A DNA stretch of 64,000 nt from contig JACQFN010000002.1 in the NCBI GenBank assembly GCA_016200045.1, forward strand, positions 62,001 to 126,000. The letters run 5' to 3'. The stretch comes from Nitrososphaerota archaeon (GTDB taxonomy: Archaea > Thermoproteota > Nitrososphaeria > Nitrososphaerales > Gagatemarchaeaceae). The translations under genes and the position numbers were made by a program. This document shows, piece by piece, positions 37,550 to 46,559 of the stretch; the first letter of the stretch is position 1, and each line of letters starts with the position of its first letter. The notes beneath the pieces were generated by a model. It ran no database searches, was not told the origin of the DNA, and worked only from the letters and a program-made list of their open reading frames with translations.

Positions 37550-38572
37550 TCAGAACTTCTTTAGCCGCTCGATCAGGCGGACCGGGAACGGGTCCCTCCC
37601 GAGGCCGATTGCCACATAGTAGGAGACCATATCAAGGATGTAGACCATCGTGACGATCTCCGACAGGCTAGACTTTCCTCTCCCCCTGACCTCTGCTGGG
37701 GACTTCCCCGCCTTGGCGAGCAGCCTGGACATCGCGTCGGTCCTGGCAGCGTCCCTCTTGTCCTCCTCTGAATGCCTGAGAAAGACTGGGCGGAAATCGA
37801 CAGACGGGTCCTCCCAGGACTCAACGTCGTTGTGGAATGCGTCAGGAATGATGTCGAAGTGGGCATGCTTCTTCGCATTTTCGTTCAGGACGTTCTTGAA
37901 CCTGATCCCGACCCCTCTCGTCACCCTCGAGCCGTAGATCACCGGGGTCCCGTTCATAAGCCGCAGAGCAAGAGCCTTCGATGGGTTGGTACTGGCGGGG
38001 GAGTCGACACCGATGTCCTTCCAGGTCGAATTCATCTCGCTGAAGCTCTCTCGCGCGTCCTCCGCGCACCTGAGGCCCATTCCATCGTTGAGGAGAGAGA
38101 GGCAGGCGAACACCATGAAGGGGAGGTTGTACCGCGGCGCAAGGACTCTGGGCATCGCCACGTGCGGAACTTTGCGCTTCTTCGCCTCCGCCTGAAGGGT
38201 CCCGCCCGACGACATCGAGACAACGGTCGCGCCCCTCGCGACGGCTTCTTTCATCATCCTGATTGTCTCCTCAGTCTGGCCTGAGACGGAGCAGGCGATC
38301 GCAAGAGCGTCGCCGAGGTCCCCTGGGGGGAGCTGCCCCTTGAACACGGATAGCTGAGCTCGGCCCCGCCCGGCCAGCCAACTCGCGAGTATGTCCCCGC
38401 CCGCTGCCGAGCCCCCCATTCCCATGACGAAGGCCCTGCGGAATTCGAGGCGCCGAAGGTCCGCCTTCGACCCGAACCCCATACGGGCCATCTTCGGCCA
38501 CTCAGCGTACGCGCTGTAGACGCCTCTGCGGTCCGTTTTCAGCATTTGCGCTCTTGAAAATGGGTCTGCCAA
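37550..38572 (-). CDS. Bifunctional phosphoglucose/phosphomannose isomerase (SIS domain)
   Basis: FVMGMGGSAAGGDIL; ACSVSGQTEETIRM; VIYGS; HNDVESWE. Confidence 0.87.
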   Translation of the reverse strand: MADPFSRAQMLKTDRRGVYSAYAEWPKMARMGFGSKADLRRLEFRRAFVMGMGGSAAGGDILASWLAGRGRAQLSVFKGQLPPGDLGDALAIACSVSGQTEETIRMMKEAVARGATVVSMSSGGTLQAEAKKRKVPHVAMPRVLAPRYNLPFMVFACLSLLNDGMGLRCAEDARESFSEMNSTWKDIGVDSPASTNPSKALALRLMNGTPVIYGSRVTRGVGIRFKNVLNENAKKHAHFDIIPDAFHNDVESWEDPSVDFRPVFLRHSEEDKRDAARTDAMSRLLAKAGKSPAEVRGRGKSSLSEIVTMVYILDMVSYYVAIGLGRDPFPVRLIERLKKF

Positions 38573-38683
38573 GGCGTGTCGCTCGTTTGTGAAGGCGACG
38601 GGCGACCGTGCCTCGCTTTAAGCTCGACTACGTGGTGAACGCGAACTGGCCCGAAAGCGATCCCGGCGGCAACCCGGGGGCCC

Positions 38684-39922
38684 TCAACGGATGCTCCCCT
38701 TCTTGACCCGCGCGGCCCGCCTCTCCTTGGACGTGCCGCGGAACGATAGTCTGACGAGCTTTTCCTGCTTCCTGGTAAGGGCGAGTCCCCGTCTCTCCAT
38801 CATCCTCCTCTGAGTTTCAAGGACGGATTCGAGGTAAAGCTCGACCAGCTTGCCTGCGTCGCCGTCGTAGAAGGTGAAGCTGGGAACGTTTTCCCGGGCG
38901 AGGCCTGTCACTTGGCTCCCGGTCCCCACAGTCTTTCCGGCAAACACCAGAGCCCCTATCGAGACCTTGGTCATGTCGCCTAAGGCAGGACCCAGCTTCA
39001 GCATCCCGGAGTCAACCCGCTCCTTTCCTGTGTCGACCCTGACGTTGCCGTAGGTGTTCTTCAAGTTGCTGAACGTGCTCCCCGCGCCAAGGTTGACCCA
39101 CTCCCCCACGTACGCATCGCCCACGTAGCCGTGGTGGGCCTTGTTGGTGAAGGGCGAGATTATCGAGTCCTCGACCTGCCCGCCGATCTTGCACCCACCG
39201 AACACTGACGTCCCCCCGCCTATCAGGGCGGAGTAGAGCTTGACCTTGGGCCCGACATAGCAGGGTCCCATCAGTCTGGAGAAGCTTTCGACCGAGGCGC
39301 CTCTGTCGACCACGATCGGGCCGATCCTCCCGTCTAGGGTCACATGCTTCTCCACTTCGGCGTCTCCGTGAATCCGGAGGTTGGAGCGAGGCCCCTTCAC
39401 CTCGACCTCGCTCGGCACCGCAAGGGGGTCTTCGAATGTCTCGGCCTGTTCGGCGACGGCGATGCCGTTGTTCTCGACGAGGCTCCAGAATCCCGAAAAC
39501 AGCATCCCCGGAGGGGCGGCCATCCTCTCCACCCCCTTTGTCGCAGAAGCTCCCCGCCTTGCGGTAAGGATCCCGGGCTCCAGGCGTGATGCGTTGAACC
39601 TCCCTGCGACGAGGCTGAGCCCCGAATAGCATGCGAACTGTGCCTTTCTCGCCGTCAGCGAAAGGAGCGTCTTCCCCGGCCTTGCCCGGGCGTTCACGAA
39701 GAGCGCCTGGCCCGGGATGTCGTCGTTGTACTCCCTTCCAATCTCCTCCTTGGTCGACTCAGCCAGCTGCTCCCTCCCCCAAAGCGAAGCCTCCCCCGCC
39801 TCCGTCGTGTTCTCCAAGGTCGATTCCAGCAGGGTCTTGGTCCCCCATCGGAGGCGGCTGGTGTGCCTCATCAGCGCGGGAGGGCCGAAGGACTCCCATC
39901 CCTCGTCCTCGAACAAGACCAC
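38684..39922 (-). CDS. GlmU-like sugar nucleotidyltransferase (NTP_transf_4-like N-terminus, left-handed beta-helix)
   Basis: VVLFEDEGWESFGPPALMRHTSRLRWGTKTLLE…; hexapeptide repeats; GTG at 39922. Confidence 0.75.
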   Translation of the reverse strand: MVLFEDEGWESFGPPALMRHTSRLRWGTKTLLESTLENTTEAGEASLWGREQLAESTKEEIGREYNDDIPGQALFVNARARPGKTLLSLTARKAQFACYSGLSLVAGRFNASRLEPGILTARRGASATKGVERMAAPPGMLFSGFWSLVENNGIAVAEQAETFEDPLAVPSEVEVKGPRSNLRIHGDAEVEKHVTLDGRIGPIVVDRGASVESFSRLMGPCYVGPKVKLYSALIGGGTSVFGGCKIGGQVEDSIISPFTNKAHHGYVGDAYVGEWVNLGAGSTFSNLKNTYGNVRVDTGKERVDSGMLKLGPALGDMTKVSIGALVFAGKTVGTGSQVTGLARENVPSFTFYDGDAGKLVELYLESVLETQRRMMERRGLALTRKQEKLVRLSFRGTSKERRAARVKKGSIR

Positions 39923-39930
39923 TTTCAGGG

Positions 39931-40635
39931 CTAGACCACCTTCCCGATTTTCTTCATGAACTGCTCGTTCGCGTCCTTGTAGGACTTCCTGTCCCCGATG
40001 TCCAGAAACTCCCCCTTCACCCTGATGGCGTACAACCGTGACCCCGACTTCTTGGCATGCTCGAAGGTCTCGCGCATCCCCCACATCTTCCTCGAAGGGA
40101 TGAAGCGGAGGAAGCTCTTCTCCATGACGTAGCACCCAACGTTGATGAAGCCCGATATCGTCGGCTTCTCCTTCCACTCCGTGAGCCGGCCCAGCCTGTC
40201 CGTTTCCATGAATCCGTACTTCATCTCCGTGCTGTAATTCATCAGGACCATCGTGGCCTCCGCCTTCTTCTTCTCGTGGAACGAAAGCGCCTTGCGGAGG
40301 TCGAACTGCAAGAGGGCGTCCCCGTATAGGCAGACGAACCGGTCGCGGATCTTCGCTTCAGCCGCCTTCAGCTGCCCAGCGGTCCCCAGCGGGTGGGGGG
40401 ACGTCGCGTACTCGACCGTCATGTCCCACTCTGACCCGTCCCCGAAGTATTCCTGGACCATCTTCCCAAGGTACCCGGTCGATATCACGACGTCGTCGAC
40501 CCCGTTGTGCTTCAGCCAGTCGAGTATGTGTTCCAGTATCGGTTTGGGGCCGACCGGGAGCATCGGCTTCGGGAGAAGAAAGGTGTAGGGCCTCAGCCTG
40601 GTCCCGAAACCTCCCGCCAAGACTACCGCTTGTAT
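39931..40635 (-). CDS. NDP-sugar pyrophosphorylase (nucleotidyltransferase)
   Basis: IQAVVLAGGFGTRLRPYTFLLPKPMLPVGPKPILEHIL; start ambiguous (ATA 40635, CTG 40653 or TTG 40620). Confidence 0.88.
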   Translation of the reverse strand: MQAVVLAGGFGTRLRPYTFLLPKPMLPVGPKPILEHILDWLKHNGVDDVVISTGYLGKMVQEYFGDGSEWDMTVEYATSPHPLGTAGQLKAAEAKIRDRFVCLYGDALLQFDLRKALSFHEKKKAEATMVLMNYSTEMKYGFMETDRLGRLTEWKEKPTISGFINVGCYVMEKSFLRFIPSRKMWGMRETFEHAKKSGSRLYAIRVKGEFLDIGDRKSYKDANEQFMKKIGKVV

Positions 40636-40639
40636 GTGT

Positions 40640-41359
40640 TTACTCTGACTCAGGAAACTGTCGCCTGGGGCCGAAGCTCGCCAACTCGTCCTTATACGCT
40701 TCGTCAGTCCCAGAGAGAATGCACGGGTCGACGACCAGCCCCCTGACCCCCTGCCCCACGACCTTTGCGATGTCGGAAGATGTCAGTCTCTTTTGGGTCC
40801 TCAGAAGTACGGGGCTGGATGATAGGGCGCAGATCACCCCGACCGTCGCATAGTCGAGGGTGCTGAAAGGGGTCCCCCGGCCCTGAGGCGGGACCGTAGC
40901 CATGTCGATGGCTTGGACCCCGTCCATCTGAGACAGCTGTTTCACCTGTTCGAGGATGTAGCCCGTCGAGATCGCGGCGAGCTTCTTCAGCCTCGTGTCG
41001 GAAAGGAGGAACATCGGCATCTGGTGGGCGTACATCTCGACGAACCCGAACTGGCTCGACATGATGCGCTCCCAGTACTCCTCCGTCATCACCTTCCCTC
41101 CTCCGATGGATATGCCGCATGGTATCGAAAGGGTCGAGATGACGTCGTTGATGTAGACGTCGTGGAGGTCGTAGCTCCCGAAGTGGCTAGGATGGGAACC
41201 CTCGTCCCCGTCTATGTTGAGCAGGACGGCGTCGGCCCCGGCCTCCTCGGCCTGGACCGCCAGGGAGGTGCTGTTCTTCGGGAGGCTGGCGATCATTGAA
41301 TAGAGTCCGTCGCGCGGCATCACTTCGAAAGTCCTGCGGAGCTGCGGCGCTGCCTCCAA
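40640..41359 (-). CDS. Uncharacterised TIM-barrel-like protein
   Basis: AVQAEEAGADAVLLNIDG…IPCGISIGGGKVMT…VVGQGVRGLVVDPCI beta/alpha pattern. Confidence 0.6.
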   Translation of the reverse strand: MEAAPQLRRTFEVMPRDGLYSMIASLPKNSTSLAVQAEEAGADAVLLNIDGDEGSHPSHFGSYDLHDVYINDVISTLSIPCGISIGGGKVMTEEYWERIMSSQFGFVEMYAHQMPMFLLSDTRLKKLAAISTGYILEQVKQLSQMDGVQAIDMATVPPQGRGTPFSTLDYATVGVICALSSSPVLLRTQKRLTSSDIAKVVGQGVRGLVVDPCILSGTDEAYKDELASFGPRRQFPESE

Positions 41360-41492
41360 CGTGTTCGGCGTGTAAGTGCCCTCCCCACCTTAGAAGCGGG
41401 GTGCTCAAATGTGGATGACGATGATATGAATTCTAGTTAACGGGTGAGCTCCTTCGAAACGAGTCTAGGGTCCAGAAGAGAGGTGTTGAGCG

Positions 41493-42473
41493 CTACGTCC
41501 CGGGGACCCAGACCGTGATTCCAAGTATGAGGAATATCAGGGTCAGATACGGGCTGGTGAACTTGAAGAGGGTCCAGGCTGTCTCGCGCCTGCCGTCGAT
41601 GGCAAGCTTCGCGCTGTAGGTCAGGACTATGGCCCCCAGCGCCGTTGCCGACAACGCGTAGTAGATGCTCGGGCTGAAGAAGACCAGAGCAAAAGAGAAG
41701 ACGGCGAGCAGTGCGCTCGTTCCTGCCACGCAGATCGACGCTATTCTTTCTCCGAAGACGACCGGGAGCATCGGAATCTTCGCCGCTTCGTAGTCGGCCT
41801 TGCTGAATATCGCAAGGCTCCAGATGTGCGTGGGTATCCATACTATCACCAAGGCAGACATGTAAGCGGCTATCGGGGTCACGGTATTGGCCGCGGCGGA
41901 GTACCCCACGAGGACGGGCATCCCCCCGGAGATTCCCCCGAGAATGATGTTGAGCCAACTCCGCCTCTTGAGAAGAAGCGAGTAAACCACTACGTTGTCG
42001 ACAAGGCCCACCAACATGAAGGCAGAGGAAAGCGGGTTCAGCAGGAAGAACGGGATAGCGACCGAGAGGGTCGCCATCGTAAGCCCGAATGCCAAAGCGT
42101 TGCGGGGGGCGATCTCCCCACTCGGGATGGCACGCTTCATGGTCCGTTTCATGATGCCGTCGATGTCCCTGTCATGGTAGTTCGTCAACACGTCGGCGGA
42201 GGCGCTGCCGAGGGTCAGGGCTGTGACGCAGATGACGATCGGAACGGTGGCCACCACCGTGCCGGGGGTCTCCTTGTATCCGACAAGCATGGCGATGAAC
42301 CCAGTGAAGACCAGCAGCCCCCAGATCCTCGGCTTGGTAAGCCGCCAATAGTTCGAAATGGTCCTCTGAAGAGGCAATCGGCCGCGCTGTCTGAGTCGCG
42401 CATAAAACGCTATTGCTGGGTACCCGCTTGGCCCATTCGAAGGACGGGAGGGCGGAAGAAGGAGTTGGGGCAA
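41493..42473 (-). CDS. ctaB: Protoheme IX farnesyltransferase (heme O synthase), UbiA family
   Basis: YWRLTKPRIWGLLVFTGF; NYHDRDIDGIMKRTMKRAIPSG; WIPTHIWSLAI; true start probably nearer 42375. Confidence 0.88.
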   Translation of the reverse strand: MPQLLLPPSRPSNGPSGYPAIAFYARLRQRGRLPLQRTISNYWRLTKPRIWGLLVFTGFIAMLVGYKETPGTVVATVPIVICVTALTLGSASADVLTNYHDRDIDGIMKRTMKRAIPSGEIAPRNALAFGLTMATLSVAIPFFLLNPLSSAFMLVGLVDNVVVYSLLLKRRSWLNIILGGISGGMPVLVGYSAAANTVTPIAAYMSALVIVWIPTHIWSLAIFSKADYEAAKIPMLPVVFGERIASICVAGTSALLAVFSFALVFFSPSIYYALSATALGAIVLTYSAKLAIDGRRETAWTLFKFTSPYLTLIFLILGITVWVPGT

Positions 42474-42647
42474 GACAAGTCGCCGTGCGAGTCAGGAACG
42501 GGTCGAGCCGGAGGCTCGAACCGGATGGCGAAGGCACCCCCAGGCCATGAATCGTGGAATGAAAGCGGACCATCCGAGTGTTGGACGAAGTCCGAATTAC
42601 CTCTAACCCTTTAAATAAAGGACACAGGTTCGCAAGATTGGAAAGAT

Positions 42648-42947
42648 ATGGCGTTCGACGCGCTTGAGATAATAGTCATCGGAGTCATACTGGTGGTGAT
42701 TTTCCTCTGGGGACCGTCCAAGATCCCAGAGCTCGCCCGGGCGCTCGGGAGGGCGAAGAAGGAGTTCGACACAGCTTCAAAAGAGGTCGGGAGCTCCCTG
42801 TCAATGGACTCGGGCCCTCAGCCGGCGGCACCTAAAACCGGGGATCAGGTCCTGGTGGAGACAGCAAGAGAAATGGGAATCAGCACGGAAGGAAAGACCA
42901 GAGAGCAGATTTCACGAGAGATCGTGGAAAAGTCCGGCAAGAAGTAG
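42648..42947 (+). CDS. tatA: Sec-independent translocase TatA/TatB
   Basis: IIVIGVILVVIFLWGPSKIPELARALGRAKKEF; TATA ttaaataa at 42611. Confidence 0.92.
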   Translation: MAFDALEIIVIGVILVVIFLWGPSKIPELARALGRAKKEFDTASKEVGSSLSMDSGPQPAAPKTGDQVLVETAREMGISTEGKTREQISREIVEKSGKK

Positions 42948-42996
42948 GTCTCCGACGGAACCGTTATCTTACACGTAGATTCCGGCGGTCATCGTT

Positions 42997-43860
42997 TTGT
43001 CTGGGGGGTTGAGGCTCGCGGAGCATCTAGACGAGCTCCGCAGGCGGATGAAAGTCGTCTTCATCAGCCTGATCGTGGCGGTCCTTCTGGTCTTGCTCCT
43101 CCCCCTGAGGCCGTGGGAACTTTTCAGCCTCACGACTATCTATTACGCCACGCCCGTCTCGCTGTTCCTGCAGGGTGTGGTCCACGATACCCTTCCGGCA
43201 GGCTGGGCGCTCATCCCGCTCACGGTGGGCGCACCCCTGGAAGTGCTGCTGTACGCTTCGCTGATTCTGGGCCTGGCTGTCGACATGCCCGTGATCTCGT
43301 ACGAGGCCTACCGGTTCGTGGACCCTGCACTCAAGCCCGAGGAGAAGGCGACGATCTATCCCGTGATCATTTCTGCCACGGTCCTCTTCCTGGTGGGGAT
43401 TCTGTTCGGCTACTTCGTCCTCGCGAGGTTCATTTTCGTCGCCATGGCCCCGTTCTACACCGCTGTCGGGCTGACCCCCCCGTATTACATCGCCGTCTCG
43501 GACTACTACTCGATCGTCTTCCTCAGCGTCCTGTTCAGCGGTGGAGCGTTCACGAGTCCGGTCTTCGTCTTCCTTCTCATCAAGTTCGGGGTGGTTTCGC
43601 CGAGGTTCTTCCGTAAGAACAGGGTGCTCATCTGGGGGGTCGCATATGCTGTCACGGCCTTCGTCACCCCGGACGGCGGCCCGATCCTCGACCTGATACT
43701 CTTCGTACCGGTGATCGTCCTCCTCGAAGCCGCTGTCTTGATCGGGAAGAGATATGCACCTGCTCCGACCGAGAGCCGCCTGCCCAGATGCAGGTTCTGC
43801 GCAGGGGAAATCGGGCTCCCTGCGCTTTTCTGCCCCAACTGCGGGAAGGGCCTTGCCTGA
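42997..43860 (+). CDS. tatC: TatC with C-terminal zinc ribbon
   Basis: LAEHLDELRRRMKVVF…; C-terminus CRFCAGEIGLPALFCPNCGKGLA. Confidence 0.92.
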   Translation: MSGGLRLAEHLDELRRRMKVVFISLIVAVLLVLLLPLRPWELFSLTTIYYATPVSLFLQGVVHDTLPAGWALIPLTVGAPLEVLLYASLILGLAVDMPVISYEAYRFVDPALKPEEKATIYPVIISATVLFLVGILFGYFVLARFIFVAMAPFYTAVGLTPPYYIAVSDYYSIVFLSVLFSGGAFTSPVFVFLLIKFGVVSPRFFRKNRVLIWGVAYAVTAFVTPDGGPILDLILFVPVIVLLEAAVLIGKRYAPAPTESRLPRCRFCAGEIGLPALFCPNCGKGLA

Positions 43861-43869
43861 GCGGGGACC

Positions 43870-44043
43870 CTACTTCTTTCCTGGCTTCCTCTTGGCCTTT
43901 CGGAGGGCTATGTCGAAGTCAGATACGAGTATCTCTATCTCGTCCCCTTCCTCCCACCCGAACCCCTCAAGAATGGGCTTCGGGATTGTCAACTTTACGC
44001 TGTTTCCCGTCTTGCCGAGTCTGACCCTGAACAACAGGGGCAC
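43870..44043 (-). CDS. AbrB/SpoVT-like swapped-hairpin regulator (57 aa; below the supplied ORF cutoff)
   Basis: (V)PLLFRVRLGKTGNSVKLTIPKPILEGFGWEEGDEIEILVSDFDIALRKAKRKPGKK; GTG start. Confidence 0.75.
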   Translation of the reverse strand: MPLLFRVRLGKTGNSVKLTIPKPILEGFGWEEGDEIEILVSDFDIALRKAKRKPGKK

Positions 44044-44074
44044 GCGGCGGCCGAGTAATGACGGCCGTATAGAC

Positions 44075-44111
44075 CTTCGTTTTGTGAACGAAGAGTTGAC
44101 AATTAGTCAAC
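44075..44111. promoter_or_regulatory. Two adjacent inverted repeats upstream of abrB-like gene
   Basis: CTTCGTT-N5-AACGAAG (44075-44093) and GTTGAC-N5-GTCAAC (44095-44111). Confidence 0.55.
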
Positions 44112-44162
44112 ACCCTCAACCCTGAGGTCGTAAGTATCTAGGTAATTATCCCCGTAATCGGC

Positions 44163-44267
44163 ATGGGTTCAGGCGGGAGAACTGTCGTTTTGTCACAGAA
44201 AATTAGTTGGAAGGACTTCGGCGTGCGTCTGGACGACCTCGAAGAAAAGCTCGACGATAGCATCTAG
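44163..44267 (+). CDS. Possible 34-aa small protein
   Basis: MGSGGRTVVLSQKISWKDFGVRLDDLEEKLDDSI; TATA-like taagtatc about 28 nt upstream. Confidence 0.3.
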   Translation: MGSGGRTVVLSQKISWKDFGVRLDDLEEKLDDSI

Positions 44268-44378
44268 CTACTGTTCGGACGAAGGCGGTCAGCTCGGGCG
44301 CGGGGCATAGACATGCTACCTGCCTCGTATCTGACAGAGGGGCTTATCTAGGGGCGTCCGCATTCATAGTCGTCTGAT

Positions 44379-44876
44379 TTGGCTGGAACCACGACCAACA
44401 GGCGGGCCCTTGCATCCGCGAAGGAGTTCGACGCCATCTTCAAGATGGTGAAGGCCGCGGTGGAAGGGTCGCTGGGAGAACACCGGGCGGGTCTGACCCT
44501 CGTCCTGGGAGACATCCCGAACAATGTGGGCGCCTACCATGAGATGGGGTCGAACGCCATCGTGATGAACAGGAACGTCCTCAGGGTGGTCGAGAGGCTT
44601 TCGAAATCCCGTTCCAGGCGAAACTCCTACGTCTTCATGATTCTCCTGCACGAGTACCTTCACAGCCTCGGGTACACGGACGACCGCAAGGTCAGGACCC
44701 TGGGGAAGAATATCGCGTCGGAGTACCTAGGGGGGAGGCACATTGCCGGAGAAATGGCGGTAAAGCCGCTCGACTCGTTCTTTCCGGGCTTCGGCAGGTA
44801 CTCGTCCTTCAGGGACAATCGAGAATACGAAACCGTGAGGAGGTTCGACTCGTCGAGCACTCCTTACATCGCGTGA
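44379..44876 (+). CDS. Predicted zincin-like metallopeptidase
   Basis: MILLHEYLHSLGY (HExxH). Confidence 0.6.
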   Translation: MAGTTTNRRALASAKEFDAIFKMVKAAVEGSLGEHRAGLTLVLGDIPNNVGAYHEMGSNAIVMNRNVLRVVERLSKSRSRRNSYVFMILLHEYLHSLGYTDDRKVRTLGKNIASEYLGGRHIAGEMAVKPLDSFFPGFGRYSSFRDNREYETVRRFDSSSTPYIA

Positions 44877-44921
44877 CTTCCCAAGTCTTATAACAAGTCC
44901 GCCGACGGGGCGGCAGTCGCG

Positions 44922-46559
44922 TTGAAACGGAGGTTCGCGATAATCGGCGGGCTTGGCGTCCTCGCCGTCACCTACGCTTACGCCTATTTCTTCTCTGGGT
45001 ACCCTGAAGCCAAGGAGCTCCCCCTCCTAACCCTCTACACCCTTGCTCGCATCTCCATTGTCTTCCTTATCGCGACCGGGTTCGGAGTCGCCGTCGGGGT
45101 CCTGGCCGGCACGAACCGCACGGTAGGGAGGGTCATCATCCCTGTCTTCGACGTTCTTCAGAGCATCCCCGTCCTCGGGTACTTCCCCTTGCTCCTCGTG
45201 ACCCTGGTCCTCGCATTTCCCGGCCTGGTCGGGAGAGAGCTTGGGTCCATGGTCATGCTTTTCACTGCCATGGAGTGGAGCATCTTCTTCGGGGTGGTAG
45301 GAGCGATCAAAGGGGTCCCCTACACCGTCCAAGAGGCCGCAAGAGGCTTCGGGCTGAAGGGAAGGTCGTACTTTAGGAACATAATCGCGCCCGCAATCGT
45401 CCCCGCTCTGCTTTCTGCCTCAACGCTAGCGTGGAACGACGGATGGACCTTCGACGTGGTCTCGGAGTTCGCCTCGTACGGCAACGTCCAATACGCTGTG
45501 AGTGGGTTAGGGTCTTTCATCGAACGTGCGAGCTCGGGGTTGTACCCGGACCTCGCCGCGGCGTGGCTGGGGCTTCTGGTCATGGGGGAGGTCGTGATAA
45601 TCACGAACCAGCTAATCTGGCACCCACTCTCCGACAAGGTCGCCAAACACAGCGCCCACCTAGGGCTCCACGTGCCGGAGAGGATCTTTCATCCGTTCAG
45701 GGCCGCTGCCGGGCAGAGGAGGCGAGTATTCGGCCTCAGGTTCAGGGTCGAACTCCTGAACCGGGCCCGCGTAAAGTACGGATTCAGCACCAAGCTGATG
45801 GCAGGCGTATTCCTCGCAGGGCTGGCAATCATCGCGGGGACGTTCACGCTCTCCGACGTAGTTCCTGAGTTTTCGGTGGTGGGGGATGCCCTCGAAGGGC
45901 TGAACCTGGCAGCCTTGCCAATCGACGCTTTGCTTACGCTGGCGAGAATGACTGTGGTGTATCTCGGATGCCTTCTACTTTCACTGGCGGTCGCCCTCTA
46001 CGTAACTCAGAGAAGGTCCGCAACGAAATACTTCTATGCGGTCTATGACGTCGGGAGGGCGGTCCCTTACCTCGCGCTATTTCCGCCTCTTTTCGCAACC
46101 CTGGTCGCATTTCTCCCTGGCGGGGTTGGCCTGGAGATCTCCTCGTTCTTCCTGTTGTTCATGGGGATGATATGGTACATCCTGTTCAACGTCGTGACCG
46201 CCGCTACCTTTCTGCCGACCGAACTGAAGGAGGTCTCCGCGGTCTTCGGCCTCAGGGGATGGGCAATGGTCCGCCACGTCATGATGCCGGCGATACTTCC
46301 GGCGATCATCACCGGGAGCATCCTTGCGTGGGGTGGCGGGTGGAATGTGGTGATCTACTCGGAGTACGCCAAGGTCGGAGGGAAGGTCTATTCGATGCCG
46401 GGGCTCGGATCACTGCTCGACCAGGCCGCCTCCAGCGGAAACTCGGCATTGGTCGTGGTCTACCTCTTCATGATTTCGGGGATCGTGATACTCCTCGGGC
46501 GTCTCGTCTGGAGGCGCCTGCTTAACAAGGTCGAGAAAAGGGGGCTGGAGTTATCCTGA
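44922..46559 (+). CDS. ABC transporter permease, two fused BPD_transp_1 domains (nitrate/taurine-type)
   Basis: Two EAA-like loops (VQEAARGFGLKGRSYFRNIIAPAIVPALL and LKEVSAVFGLRGWAMVRHVMMPAILPAII). Confidence 0.88.
   Translation: MKRRFAIIGGLGVLAVTYAYAYFFSGYPEAKELPLLTLYTLARISIVFLIATGFGVAVGVLAGTNRTVGRVIIPVFDVLQSIPVLGYFPLLLVTLVLAFPGLVGRELGSMVMLFTAMEWSIFFGVVGAIKGVPYTVQEAARGFGLKGRSYFRNIIAPAIVPALLSASTLAWNDGWTFDVVSEFASYGNVQYAVSGLGSFIERASSGLYPDLAAAWLGLLVMGEVVIITNQLIWHPLSDKVAKHSAHLGLHVPERIFHPFRAAAGQRRRVFGLRFRVELLNRARVKYGFSTKLMAGVFLAGLAIIAGTFTLSDVVPEFSVVGDALEGLNLAALPIDALLTLARMTVVYLGCLLLSLAVALYVTQRRSATKYFYAVYDVGRAVPYLALFPPLFATLVAFLPGGVGLEISSFFLLFMGMIWYILFNVVTAATFLPTELKEVSAVFGLRGWAMVRHVMMPAILPAIITGSILAWGGGWNVVIYSEYAKVGGKVYSMPGLGSLLDQAASSGNSALVVVYLFMISGIVILLGRLVWRRLLNKVEKRGLELS

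Noticed and set aside
42501-42545. Possible tRNA from ggttcgagcc on the reverse strand
   Set aside because: The T-arm geometry and the rest of a cloverleaf do not fit; kept only as a hairpin.
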